From the NCBI RefSeq assembly GCF_014649875.1, contig NZ_BMTW01000009.1, forward strand, positions 204,801 through 268,800: a DNA stretch of 64,000 nt, given 5' to 3'. Below are positions 1-9,733 of the stretch, one piece after another. The translations under genes and the position numbers were made by a program. The DNA comes from Streptomyces rubiginosohelvolus (lineage in GTDB: Bacteria; Actinomycetota; Actinomycetes; Streptomycetales; Streptomycetaceae). The stretch's first letter is position 1. Every line of letters starts with the position of its first letter. The notes beneath the pieces are model-generated. The model ran no database searches. It was not told the origin of the DNA and saw only the letters and a program-made list of their open reading frames with translations.

Positions 1-3000
1 ACGCCTCTTCGTCGATCTCCATGGCCCGTCGGAAGTCGCCGTTCACCCGGAGCGAGACGCCGTAGCTGTGGGCCGCGTTCAGTGTCGTCGGGTCCTCCGG
101 ACCGTAGAGGTCGCTCGCCCGCTCGAAGGCCTCGGCGCTCAGCTCCCGGGCGGCGTGGAAGTCGCCCCGGTAGCGCAGCGAACCGGCCATTTGGAGCATG
201 GAGTCGATCAGCTCCTCCTCCGGGATCGGCGCGGTGCGCGAGACCTCCATGGCCCGTTCACTCAGCGCCGCGGCCTCCGGGATCCGGCCGAGGTGCTGGA
301 GGTAGAAGCCGAGCATCTTGGTGATCCGGATGACGTGCAGGTCCTCCCCGGCCGACTGCTCGCTCCAGGCTTCCCACGCCCGCCGGGTCAGGTCCTCGCC
401 CGCCTCGTGGGCGCCCCAGTAGTAGAGGAAGGTGACCATGTCGAACACCAGGTCCCGCACCCAGCCGTCGGAGCTTTCGACAGCATCCGAGGCGATCACA
501 TGGGGCAGCAGTCCGAGGTAGGCGGGCCACTGTTCCGGGGAGGCCGGCAGCCCCGGTTTGGCGGTGGTCAGGAGCAGGTGGGCGGCGTTACGCATCGCCT
601 CCCGCTCCTCCGGGCCGAGCCGGGCGACGATCACGTTCTGCATGAGCCGGTGCATCTGGAGCGTGCCGGCCTTGTGGTCGAGGCGGACCAGCGAGAGCTT
701 GCTCAGATCGCGGGTCGCGCGGGCGAGCAGCAGCGGGTCGCGGAGCACGGGATCCAGCTCGGGGGTGATCTGGACGTTGCGGCCGCCGCGGAGCATGTTC
801 AGCGGGATGGGTTCGGGCGCCATGCAGGCGCAGATCTGCAGGAGTTGGCGGGCGGCCGGGTTCTCGGCGGTGAGCCTGCCGAGCGAGATGTCCCAGACCG
901 CCGCGACAGGCAGCGGGTAGTCGGGGGAGGGGGCCAGTTCGAGGATCTCGGGGCGGCGTTCGTCCAGCAGTCGGAGGTACTCGTCGACCGGCATGCCCGT
1001 GGCCGCGTGCCAGGCTCCGGCCTGCTCGACGGCCAGCGGCAGATCGCCGAGCGCCTCGGCGAGCCGGCCCGCGTCGTCGGTACTCAGTCCCCGGGCGCGG
1101 CGCTGGAGCAGGGCGACGCTCTCCTCGCGGTCGAAGACGTCGACGCTGAGGGGCGTGGCGACCCGCTCCCACTCCCGGTTGCGCGAGGTGACGATGATCT
1201 TCCCCGGGCCCCCGTTGGGGAAGTAGGAGCGCACGGACTCGATGTCCTCGGCGTTGTCGAAGACCAGCAGCCAGTTGTCGAAGGGCTTTCCGGTGCGCAG
1301 GGCCTCGCGGACGGCGGGCACGGCGGTGTTCGCCTGCGGCCCGACCTCCAGGCCCAGGCCGGCCGCCAGCTCGGCGAGCGCGGCCAGGATCAGGCTCTCC
1401 TGTTCGGCGGGGATCCACCAGATGACGTTGTACTCGCCGCTGTGGCGGTAGACGTACTCCACCGCGATCTGCGACTTGCCCACGCCGCCGAGGCCGTGCA
1501 GGGCGTGCGGGAGGACCGCCGTCGTCTCGTCCTCGGTCAGCTGCCGCTCCACGGCGGCGAGAAGGGACTCGCGGCCGGTGAAGTTGGGATTCTTAGGGGG
1601 GACGTTGCCCATGATCTTCGGCTGGCCCGAACGGACGAAGCGTGCTTCCGGCGCTTTGACGTTCATCTCCGCGTGAGACCTCCGGGCTGTGTCGTCAGCT
1701 GGTACCGAGGTGTCAGCTGCTGTGGGTGTCGTGGGCGGCACGGGTCCTCCTGGTGAAACGACGCTTTCCGGTGGCAGCTTTGCCCAATTCGGGGCGTCTT
1801 TCATCGATTCCGCACCGATCTCACCCGGGTGGGCAGGGAGACCGCTCAGCGGGCGGACCAGCCGGGTGGCCACCCGGGCGGCCCGTCCGGCGTACGGGCC
1901 TGCCAGCGCCCGGAGAACCGCGAGTTCGATCCTCAGCCAGGGGCGGGAGCCGGGCTCCGTGCCGGGCAGCGCGGTGCGTACCGGATCGTGGAGGGCGGCG
2001 CGGAGCCGGGCACCATGCCCCTGGCTCGTCCGCAGCTCCGCCAGCAGGCCCACGGTGCGGGCCAGTTGGGTTCTGGTGCTGGTGGCGAGCAGCGCTTCGC
2101 GTACGTCGTCGGCGAAGTCCGGCCCGCTCCCGGCGTCGGTGTCCCAGTCGATCAGCCCGCCCATCATGACCTCGGCGAGGTGCTCGGGCCCGGCGTCCGG
2201 CAGGGCCACGTCGCGCAGCTCCTGGATGACGGCGAAGTCCATCGGGGCGAGGGCGAGCAGCACGGCGAGCTGCCGGGCCAAGGGGCTGGCGAGCGAGCGG
2301 AATCTGCGTACGGCGGCGGCCGCACGGGGGCCGCCGCCGACCGGGGTGCGCAGCCCGGGGGCGGAGGCCCCCTTGGCCATCGCGCCCGCCAGGACGACCG
2401 GCAGCGTTCGCCGCACCCCGCGCTCGCCGGTCACCAGGTCGGCCCAGGCTCGGAAGGACCCGGCGTGGGCGCTGAGCACCGGTACGGGCACGGTGTCGTC
2501 GTCCGGTTCGGGCAGCGGCCGGATGGGGTCGTGGGCGCCGAGGGGCGGGCGGCAGTGGAAGCGGCGGTTCGGCGCGCCGAAGCCGGCGGCGTCCAGTTGG
2601 GCGCGGAAGGGGAACAGCGAGGAGCGATGGCGCAGATAGGGCGGCAGGAGGTGGACGATCGCGGTGGGCCCGCCCGAGGTGAGCCGTTCCAGTAACCGGT
2701 CGGCCCCAGGGCCCGCCCAGCCGTGCGCGAGCCCGTCCGTGACGACGAGGAAGAGCCGTGCGCTCCGGCCGTCGAGGAGTTCGGCGGGGTCGCCGTCGCG
2801 TCCGCCGGGCCAGCACAGGGCGGGTTCTCCCTCGGCGGTGGGAAGGGTCACCCCGACGGTGCGGACATCGCGGAAGGACCCACTGCGGGCCGCCTCGTCG
2901 GCGATCTGCTGGACGGTGCCGTGCCACGGCGGCATGGTGGGGGCCCGGTCGACGAGGAGCACCAGGTCGAAGGCGCGCTCACGGTCGGGGAGGAAGTAGG

Positions 3001-3580
3001 GGATCCACAGCCCGTCGGTGAGCCCGTGCTCGGCCGTGCTCTCCTCGTCCAGCACACCGCGGCCGCCGGTGGGCAGCCTGCGGCCCAGCCCACGCAGGGA
3101 CCTGGCCAGCCGCAACGGGACCGTCCGCGCGGCCCGCGTACCGGGGCCAGGCAGCCGGTCGGGGCCGGTGCGCGTGCGCTCCTGGACGGTCCGGATCTCC
3201 CGTTCGTGCGCCGCGGGGCCCGGCTGCCCGGAGACCCCGGGCACGGCATCGCGCGCGGGGGCGGACAGCGGGTCGGGGACCTGGGCGGGCAGGGGTTCGG
3301 GCACCTCGGCGGTCGGTGGCTCGTCGGGTGACAGGCGGGCGGGCCGGGGCGTGTCGGGGCGCCGTTCGGCGGGTGGAGTGTCGTCCGGCGCGGGCCCGGT
3401 GGCGCGGTCGGCGCCGATCCGGGCGGCGGCGAGCCATGCGGCGTCGGCGAGCCCCGTCCAGTCGGCCCCGCCCTGGTCGTACGGGCTGTCGTCCTCGGTC
3501 CGGTCGCCGGTGGCACGATCGGGGGAGGCGGCCGGCGCGGACGCGGCGTCCGGAGCGCGCTCCCTGGGCAAGCCGTTCAT
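1..3580 (-). CDS. SAV_2336-type / NB-ARC / TPR protein (FxSxx-COOH system-like), 3' end outside window
   Basis: One uninterrupted minus-strand frame starts at the ATG at 3580 and runs off the left edge, so at least 1193 codons are present. The first ~590 residues are proline-rich and then carry a domain resembling the SAV_2336 N-terminal family, with a vWA-like core (FDLVLLVDRAP) whose metal-site motif is degenerate. Near residue 640 begins the stretch GNVPPKNPNFTGRE, followed by a P-loop (GLGGVGKSQIA) and an NB-ARC-like NTPase (TSRNREWER). The C-terminal part is helical and looks like tetratricopeptide repeats (PEEELIDSMLQMAGSLRYRG). STAND NTPases of this layout sense a ligand and oligomerise. 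The start overlaps the stop of the upstream MoxR gene by one base (TGATG), implying translational coupling. The FxSxx-COOH peptide, radical SAM and TIR partners are not in the window. Domain order is read directly; the biological role is inferred. Confidence 0.85.
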   Translation of the reverse strand, partial: MNGLPRERAPDAASAPAASPDRATGDRTEDDSPYDQGGADWTGLADAAWLAAARIGADRATGPAPDDTPPAERRPDTPRPARLSPDEPPTAEVPEPLPAQVPDPLSAPARDAVPGVSGQPGPAAHEREIRTVQERTRTGPDRLPGPGTRAARTVPLRLARSLRGLGRRLPTGGRGVLDEESTAEHGLTDGLWIPYFLPDRERAFDLVLLVDRAPTMPPWHGTVQQIADEAARSGSFRDVRTVGVTLPTAEGEPALCWPGGRDGDPAELLDGRSARLFLVVTDGLAHGWAGPGADRLLERLTSGGPTAIVHLLPPYLRHRSSLFPFRAQLDAAGFGAPNRRFHCRPPLGAHDPIRPLPEPDDDTVPVPVLSAHAGSFRAWADLVTGERGVRRTLPVVLAGAMAKGASAPGLRTPVGGGPRAAAAVRRFRSLASPLARQLAVLLALAPMDFAVIQELRDVALPDAGPEHLAEVMMGGLIDWDTDAGSGPDFADDVREALLATSTRTQLARTVGLLAELRTSQGHGARLRAALHDPVRTALPGTEPGSRPWLRIELAVLRALAGPYAGRAARVATRLVRPLSGLPAHPGEIGAESMKDAPNWAKLPPESVVSPGGPVPPTTPTAADTSVPADDTARRSHAEMNVKAPEARFVRSGQPKIMGNVPPKNPNFTGRESLLAAVERQLTEDETTAVLPHALHGLGGVGKSQIAVEYVYRHSGEYNVIWWIPAEQESLILAALAELAAGLGLEVGPQANTAVPAVREALRTGKPFDNWLLVFDNAEDIESVRSYFPNGGPGKIIVTSRNREWERVATPLSVDVFDREESVALLQRRARGLSTDDAGRLAEALGDLPLAVEQAGAWHAATGMPVDEYLRLLDERRPEILELAPSPDYPLPVAAVWDISLGRLTAENPAARQLLQICACMAPEPIPLNMLRGGRNVQITPELDPVLRDPLLLARATRDLSKLSLVRLDHKAGTLQMHRLMQNVIVARLGPEEREAMRNAAHLLLTTAKPGLPASPEQWPAYLGLLPHVIASDAVESSDGWVRDLVFDMVTFLYYWGAHEAGEDLTRRAWEAWSEQSAGEDLHVIRITKMLGFYLQHLGRIPEAAALSERAMEVSRTAPIPEEELIDSMLQMAGSLRYRGDFHAARELSAEAFERASDLYGPEDPTTLNAAHSYGVSLRVNGDFRRAMEIDEEA

Positions 3581-4644
3581 CAGCGGCCCTTCGAGAGGTC
3601 TCGGAGGAGCATCTCGAGGAGTTTACGCCCGTCGGCATCCGCTTGAAAACCGCCCGCGGTGGTCAGCTGGACGGCGTTGAGCAACTGGTCGATCGACTGG
3701 GTGCCGCCGCCGCGCAGCCGGTTCTCGAACTCGTCCACCAGCGCCTCGACGCCCTCCGGGCGCTGCCGCAGATGGCTGACGACGATCCCGATCAGCTGCT
3801 CACGGCCCGGCGGCTCCATCTCCAGCGGCAGGCAGCGGCGGCGGAACGCGGCGGGGAACTCCCGTTCGCCGTTGCTGGTGATGACCACGACGGGGAACTG
3901 CGCGCACTCGACCCGGCCGCCCTCGACGCTCGCCGTGCCGCGCGGGTCGTCGGTGAACACGGTCGCCGACTCCTCGTTGCTGCGGACGAGTTCGGGGATC
4001 TCGTAGCTGCCGTTCTCCAGGACGTGCAGGAGGTCGTTGGGCAGGTCGATGTCGCTCTTGTCCAGCTCGTCGACGAGGAGCACCCGAGGGCGCTCGTAGG
4101 GGAGCAGCGCGGTGCCGAGCGGGCCGAGGGTGACGAAGTCGCCGAGCGCGGGCGGCTTTTCACCGGACACCGGGTCGGTGCCGGGCGGGTTTCCGGTGTC
4201 GCCGGCCCGCCAGGCCGCGATGGCCTGGGCACGGCCGATCGCGTCGTACGCGTACAGGCCGTCCTTGAGCGTGCTGCGGCTGACGACGCTCCACGCCAGG
4301 ACCCGGCCGAGCCTCAGCTCACGGGCGATCAGATAGGCGAGGGTGGACTTGCCGACGCCCGGCGGGCCGGTGATGAGGAGCGGACGGCGCAGCAGCAGGG
4401 CCGCGTTGACCGCGTCGATCTCCTCACGGCGCAGTTGCGGGCCGTCCTGGACCCGGCCGAGGCGGCGTTCCGCGGCTCGGTCGTCGTCGGGCGGGGGCGG
4501 CTGGAGGGACCCGCCGGGGAAGGTGCGCCAGGGCGGCGGCGCGGGCAGCTCCGGCGGCTCGCCTCCGGGCGCCTTGCCGGTCGCGTGGAAGACCCACCAC
4601 GGGGGCGGCGGCGACGGGGGGGCGGCAGAGGTCTCTCCGGTCAT
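3580..4644 (-). CDS. MoxR-family AAA+ ATPase
   Basis: This 354-residue protein has a proline-rich N-terminal tail of about 60 residues, then an AAA+ core with Walker A GPPGVGKST, Walker B VLLVDELDKSD and a sensor-1 like VVVITSNGEREFP. MoxR ATPases usually remodel or activate a vWA-domain partner. The gene sits between the VMAP-type gene, which it overlaps by four bases (ATGA at 4641-4644), and the SAV_2336/NB-ARC gene, which it overlaps by one base. The three products are therefore probably made in fixed proportion. The assignment as the ATPase of a vWA-MoxR-VMAP ternary system rests on this context. The family call itself is secure from the motifs. Confidence 0.9.
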   Translation of the reverse strand: MTGETSAAPPSPPPPWWVFHATGKAPGGEPPELPAPPPWRTFPGGSLQPPPPDDDRAAERRLGRVQDGPQLRREEIDAVNAALLLRRPLLITGPPGVGKSTLAYLIARELRLGRVLAWSVVSRSTLKDGLYAYDAIGRAQAIAAWRAGDTGNPPGTDPVSGEKPPALGDFVTLGPLGTALLPYERPRVLLVDELDKSDIDLPNDLLHVLENGSYEIPELVRSNEESATVFTDDPRGTASVEGGRVECAQFPVVVITSNGEREFPAAFRRRCLPLEMEPPGREQLIGIVVSHLRQRPEGVEALVDEFENRLRGGGTQSIDQLLNAVQLTTAGGFQADADGRKLLEMLLRDLSKGR

Positions 4645-6155
4645 GCCGACAGCAACTCCTCACGATCGACCAGTCGGTGAGGATCGTCCCAGAGAAAGGC
4701 GATGTGCCGGCCCAGCCACAGCGGACCGTCCTCCTCGATCTCCGCTCCGACCCTCAACCTGTTCACCGTTTCCGGCAGTTGTGCGTACGAGTGGCCCAGG
4801 AGCAGGGTGAGGAGCTCGCTGGACTGCGACGTGCTCTTCAGCCTGCGGTCCCAGGCGGCGAGGCCGACGCCCTCGACGACGGCGGTCTGGAGTGCCTCCA
4901 GGCCGCGCCCCTGGACGGCGGGCTCGTCGAGGATGACCGCGGTGAGCGACTCGTCGCCCGCGAGCTGCGCCCGCCAGCGTTCGAATCCGCTCCGGTCCGC
5001 CGCCTTCCACCGGTGGGCGGCCGGGGCGGGCGCGGTGCGCAGCCGGTCCCAGCGGGCCTGCCAGCGGCGCAGCTGCCCGGCGTCGCCGCGCATCCGGTCC
5101 AGGCTGCGCAGATGAACCCGGTAGCGCATCCCGATCGGCCACGACCTCGGGGTTCGGGTACCCAGCTCCAGGCGGGCCATGTCGTGGTTGAGCAGGTCGA
5201 AGGGCAGGAGGAACTCGACGTGGACGGGGCCCGCGCCGGCCGCGGTGCGCTCGGCCCACAGCGACTCGCCCCGGTCGACGGCGCGTTCGACCGCTGTGGC
5301 CAGGGTCTCCAGGGTGGCGGTCTCCACAGAGCCCGGCTCCGGCCGCCAGTAGCCGGGGACCTTGTTGATCCAGTGCCGGACGAAGACGTCCGGTGAACCG
5401 TCCCGGGCCGGGTCGACCATCACGACGAGGCAGCGGGGCACGGTCGGGTCGGGGGCGGCGGGGTGCTTCAGGCGCTCCCGGCAGCCGGCGAGCGCCTCGA
5501 CCGCCCCGGGGACGGGCCCCCGGGCGTCGCCGGCCGGCGCGGTGGGGTCTCCCGCGGCCCACCGGTCCGACCACACCCGCAGCGGTGCGCCGCGCTTCGC
5601 CGAGGTGGCCGCGGCCACCTCGACCAGCACCACAGCGGCCGGAAGACCGTCGGCGCACGCGGTCATGTCCAGTGCGTGGTCGAAGAGTTCGGCTGGTGTC
5701 CCGTGGTCGGGCAGCTCCCCGGGCAGTTCCTCGGCGAGGAGGGCGCGCAGCCGGCCGGCGTCGATGTCCGCCGTCTCACCGAGCAGTCGGCGCGCCTGGC
5801 GGGCGACGTCGTCGGCGAAGACGGGCGCGGGCCAGGCGCCCGGCCGCTCGCCGTCGGTCCGGATGCCCGCCTCGGCGGCGATCCGGTCGGCGTCGTCCTT
5901 GCCGGAGACGGCGCGGACCGCGTAGATCAGCGCCTCGGGGCCGCCGGGGCGGTGGATCACCTTGCGGACCACATGCGTCATGTCGATGCGGGGGGTGGTG
6001 TCCGGGTAGGTCAGTTCGATGTCGAGCCGGTACGCCACCACGTCCACGAACTCGAAGCGCTGACTGCGGTCCTTGACGCAGTCCAGCAGTGTCAGCGCAT
6101 CGACCAGGATCTGCACCAGGTCCGGTCCCGGGCGCCCGTGCGGGACAGCGTTCAT
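4641..6155 (-). CDS. EAD2 / VMAP-C domain protein
   Basis: About 504 residues. The first ~85 residues resemble effector-associated domain 2, a short helical adaptor. The C-terminal half resembles the VMAP-C (vWA-MoxR-associated protein) domain, with the stretch VHVEFLLPFDLLNHDMARLE and a later WDDPHRL segment near the end. VMAP proteins are the third component of vWA-MoxR-VMAP systems, which have been proposed to act in bacterial defence or programmed response. The ATG at 6155 is preferred because a G-rich SD (GGGGGG) lies about 9 bases upstream; a GTG at 6191 would add 12 residues but has no obvious RBS. It is first in the three-gene operon. Domain names come from pattern recognition and should be confirmed by profile search. 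Confidence 0.75.
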   Translation of the reverse strand: MNAVPHGRPGPDLVQILVDALTLLDCVKDRSQRFEFVDVVAYRLDIELTYPDTTPRIDMTHVVRKVIHRPGGPEALIYAVRAVSGKDDADRIAAEAGIRTDGERPGAWPAPVFADDVARQARRLLGETADIDAGRLRALLAEELPGELPDHGTPAELFDHALDMTACADGLPAAVVLVEVAAATSAKRGAPLRVWSDRWAAGDPTAPAGDARGPVPGAVEALAGCRERLKHPAAPDPTVPRCLVVMVDPARDGSPDVFVRHWINKVPGYWRPEPGSVETATLETLATAVERAVDRGESLWAERTAAGAGPVHVEFLLPFDLLNHDMARLELGTRTPRSWPIGMRYRVHLRSLDRMRGDAGQLRRWQARWDRLRTAPAPAAHRWKAADRSGFERWRAQLAGDESLTAVILDEPAVQGRGLEALQTAVVEGVGLAAWDRRLKSTSQSSELLTLLLGHSYAQLPETVNRLRVGAEIEEDGPLWLGRHIAFLWDDPHRLVDREELLSA

Positions 6156-6264
6156 CGCCGACCATCCCCCCGCCGAGTCGGTCCAACTCACATGGCTGAA
6201 CGCGAAGTTACCACGGTTGAATCTTCGGCAACCAGGATCTTGCCGGGCCCCGTCGGTCGCGCCG

Positions 6265-7509
6265 TCAGCCCAGGAGAACGGGGAAGGCGGCCATGTCGTT
6301 CTGCGTCATCACGGGAAGTTTGGTGATCTCCTCGTCCGGGACGGCGAGGCGCAGTCCGGGGAAGCGCGCGAACAGGGCGGGCAGCGCGATGCCCGCCTCG
6401 ACGCGCGACAGGGCGGCGCCGGGGCAGATGTGCGGGCCGTGGCCGAAGGTCATGTGGCGGTTGCGGGTGGGCCGGGTGATGTCGAAGGCGTCGGCGTCGG
6501 GGCCGTGCTGCTCGAGGTCGCGGCCGATGGCCCGGTAGGAGATGACGACTCCCTCGCCCTTGCGGATCACTTCGTCGCCGACGGCTATGTCCTCGGTGGC
6601 GAACCGCATCAGCAGGTGGGTGGTGGGGGTGTCCCAGCGCAGCGTCTCCTCGACCACCGCGTCCCAGCCGATCTCCCCGTCGAGCACCTTGCGCAGCTGC
6701 TCGGGGTGGGAGAGGAGGGCGCGTACGGCGTTGAGGACGAGTCCGATGGTGGTCTCGTGCCCGGCGGCGACCATGGCCTTGAGGTTGCCCACCACCTCCT
6801 CCTCGGTGAGCGGTTCGCCGCCCTCCTCGGCGAGGATCAGCGCACTGGTGAGGTCGTCCGTCGGCCGGGCGGTCTTCTCCCGTACGAGGTCGGTGTAGAA
6901 GACGTCCAACTCGGCGAGCAGGGCTAGGCGTTCGTCCTGCGGGGTGAGCATGGAGAAGAACGCCTTGTACTGCCGGGTGAGCATGGCGTGCTGGGACTCG
7001 TCGACGCCCATCAGCATGCCGACGACCTTCATCGGCAGCGGCTGGGCGAACACCGCTTTCAGGTCGACGACCCCGTCCTCGCCGCGTGCGGCGTCGAGGG
7101 CGTCCAGCAGTTCGTCGGTGAACTTCTCGATGTCCGGGCGGATCGCCTCCAGGCGGCGGGGGGTCAGCGCCTGCGAGGTCTTGGTGCGCAGCCGCCGGTG
7201 TTCGGCCCCGTCGACGGTGAACATGGAGCGTCCGGCGTCGATCATGCCGATCAGCGGCCATGCACGTGTCACCACTCCGCTCTGCCACAGGCCCCAGGCG
7301 TCGATGTCCTTCACCAGCCGCGGGTCGACGAGGAGTTGGCGTGCCTCGGCGTGCCGGGTGACCGTCCAGGCCGGGACGCCGAGCAGGTCTATCCGGGCGA
7401 GGACCCCGGCGTCGCGCAGCCGTACGGTCTCGCCGTCCAGGTCCTGGACCATGGGGTCGATGGCGATGACCCCGGCGTTCCGGGCGGCTTCGGCGTGCGG
7501 GCAGTTCAC
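6265..7509 (-). CDS. Cytochrome P450 (CYP154-like)
   Basis: 414 residues, a normal bacterial P450 length. It has the I-helix oxygen-activation motif AAGHETT, an intact K-helix EXXR (EETLR) and the heme-ligand motif FGHGPHICPG (Cys near residue 349). The GTG start at 7509 overlaps the stop of the upstream P450 by four bases (GTGA), so the two are coupled. In Streptomyces, CYP154-type enzymes are commonly paired with CYP157-type ones, often at the end of a conservon. Substrate and redox partner cannot be read; no ferredoxin gene is adjacent. The protein is soluble, with no membrane anchor. Confidence 0.9.
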   Translation of the reverse strand: MNCPHAEAARNAGVIAIDPMVQDLDGETVRLRDAGVLARIDLLGVPAWTVTRHAEARQLLVDPRLVKDIDAWGLWQSGVVTRAWPLIGMIDAGRSMFTVDGAEHRRLRTKTSQALTPRRLEAIRPDIEKFTDELLDALDAARGEDGVVDLKAVFAQPLPMKVVGMLMGVDESQHAMLTRQYKAFFSMLTPQDERLALLAELDVFYTDLVREKTARPTDDLTSALILAEEGGEPLTEEEVVGNLKAMVAAGHETTIGLVLNAVRALLSHPEQLRKVLDGEIGWDAVVEETLRWDTPTTHLLMRFATEDIAVGDEVIRKGEGVVISYRAIGRDLEQHGPDADAFDITRPTRNRHMTFGHGPHICPGAALSRVEAGIALPALFARFPGLRLAVPDEEITKLPVMTQNDMAAFPVLLG

Positions 7510-8807
7510 AACGCGTCTCCTGTCGTGCGTACGGGGGTGAAGCGGACGGGCAGCGCGGTCGTGCCGCGCAGGAAGGCGGACGGCCGGCGGACCAGGTCGC
7601 CGGCGGGGACGGCCAGTTCGAGATCGGGCAGCCGGTCGAGCAGCACTTCGATGCCGGTACGGGCGATGATCTCGGCGATCTCCTGGGCGGGGAAGGGGCA
7701 GCGGTACTCGCCGTGGCTGAACGCCAGATGGGCGCTGTTGCCGCCCTGCCCGGAGCGGACGGCGGAGGCGGTGACCTGCTGCCGGATGTGGGGGTCCGCG
7801 TTGGCGGCGCCGAGGCCGAGCAGCAGCATGTCGCCGCGGGCGATGCTCCGGCCGCCGAGCCGGGTGTCGCGCGCGGCCCAGCGACCGGCCAGGATCTGGG
7901 TGGGGCCGTCCTCCCAGAGCACCTCGTTCATGGCCTCGGCCACACTGTGCCGGCCGCCGGACAGCGCGTCGGCGAACTGGTCCTCGGTGAGCATCAGCCG
8001 GGTGGAGTTGCTGATCCAGTCGGCGGTGGTCAGGTGCCCGGCGGCCGTGATGGCCATGAGGTCGAGCGCGTACTCCTCGTCGGTGAACGGCCCGGGATGG
8101 GCCAGCATCCGCGAGGTCACGTCGTCGCCGGGCCGGACCCGCTTGTCCGCGACGAGCCGCTGCATGTGCTCGCCGAAGCGCAGGTGCGCCTTCTGCGCGT
8201 CGGGCCCGCCGTCGGCGAGGTCCTTGAGCACGCGCGCGATGTCGGCGCCCTCGTCGTCGGGGAAGCCGACGAGCCGGGCGAGCACGAGGACGGGCAGCGG
8301 CTCGGCGTACTCGGCGACGAGGTCGGCGGTTCCCCGGCTGCACACGGCGTCGATGAGCCGGTCGGCCAACTGCTCGCAGTGCTGCCGGATGTGGAAGGGG
8401 TCCGCCCCTTCGAGGGCGGGGACGACCATGTCGACATGGCGGCGGTGCTCGGCCCCGGCGGTGAAGTAGATGGACGGCATCGGGGTCCCGACCATGGGCA
8501 GCAGCGGCCAGTCGGCGGGGATGTTGCCCCACTGGTTCCACAGGGAGACGTCCCGGGGGTACAACTCCCCTTCGCTGGTGACCTGATGGAGTTCCCGGTA
8601 GCCGATCACCAGCCAGGCGGGAAAGCCGCCGGGCAGCTCGACCGGGACGACGGGACCGTGTTCGCGCCGCATGGAGCGGTAGAGCTCCTGGGGTTCGGCG
8701 TCGAAGCCGGGGCCCCCGAGCGCGACGGCGCCGGTACCGGCGCCCACGGGACATCCGCCGCCGGTGCCGGTCGGGGACGCGGGCGTGGCGGACGGGGGGT
8801 TCGTCAT
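7506..8807 (-). CDS. Cytochrome P450 lacking EXXR (CYP157-like)
   Basis: 433 residues from the ATG at 8807, chosen because GGAG lies eight bases upstream; an in-frame ATG at 8849 would add 14 residues without a good RBS. The I-helix motif AAGHLTT and the cysteine loop FSHGEYRCPF are present. The K-helix reads NEVLWEDGP, so tryptophan occupies the place of the near-universal EXXR arginine. Loss of EXXR is a documented trait of the actinobacterial CYP157 family, which fits the pairing with a CYP154-like gene. Whether it is catalytically active, or acts as a partner of the downstream P450, is unknown. The conservon genes (cvnA-D) that often precede such pairs are absent here. Confidence 0.88.
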   Translation of the reverse strand: MTNPPSATPASPTGTGGGCPVGAGTGAVALGGPGFDAEPQELYRSMRREHGPVVPVELPGGFPAWLVIGYRELHQVTSEGELYPRDVSLWNQWGNIPADWPLLPMVGTPMPSIYFTAGAEHRRHVDMVVPALEGADPFHIRQHCEQLADRLIDAVCSRGTADLVAEYAEPLPVLVLARLVGFPDDEGADIARVLKDLADGGPDAQKAHLRFGEHMQRLVADKRVRPGDDVTSRMLAHPGPFTDEEYALDLMAITAAGHLTTADWISNSTRLMLTEDQFADALSGGRHSVAEAMNEVLWEDGPTQILAGRWAARDTRLGGRSIARGDMLLLGLGAANADPHIRQQVTASAVRSGQGGNSAHLAFSHGEYRCPFPAQEIAEIIARTGIEVLLDRLPDLELAVPAGDLVRRPSAFLRGTTALPVRFTPVRTTGDAL

Positions 8808-8871
8808 CGTACGGACTCCAGTGGCGGCGGCTTCGCGCGTTGCGACCATACGATCAACGCGGCACCACTAT

Positions 8872-8885
8872 AAGGAGGTTACGTG
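8872..8885 (+). promoter_or_regulatory. Consensus Shine-Dalgarno followed by out-of-frame GTG
   Basis: AAGGAGGT at 8872-8879 is followed four bases later by GTG (8883). The frame opened there begins MNVWALFALIFA and stays open to 9170, but it is not the frame of the response regulator downstream. A TATAAG hexamer (8869-8874 region) overlaps the site. It lies in the divergent region between the P450 and regulator genes. It may start a short leader peptide or be fortuitous. Confidence 0.35.
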
Positions 8886-9007
8886 AACGTTTGGGCCCTG
8901 TTCGCGCTCATTTTCGCCCGAACCCCGAACGATGCGGGCCCGCCCTCCGCGGAGCCGGACCCCGCCCCGGCCTCGCACCGCAGTACCGCCGCTCTACGAT
9001 CGGGAGC

Positions 9008-9725
<718 letters not shown>

Positions 9726-9733
<8 letters not shown>

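Noticed and set aside
68..2695. Long plus-strand frames opposite the NB-ARC/TPR gene.
   Set aside because: Composition shadows; the minus-strand frame has a P-loop, TPR-like repeats and a coupled start.
1..6155. Full FxSxx-COOH RiPP system.
   Set aside because: No radical SAM/SPASM, precursor peptide or TIR gene is visible in the window; only the NB-ARC/TPR component resembles that system.
6265..8754. One continuous 829-codon frame that would fuse the second P450 to an upstream extension.
   Set aside because: The upstream part is an out-of-frame shadow of the first P450; a GTG at 7509 overlapping the preceding stop is the natural start.
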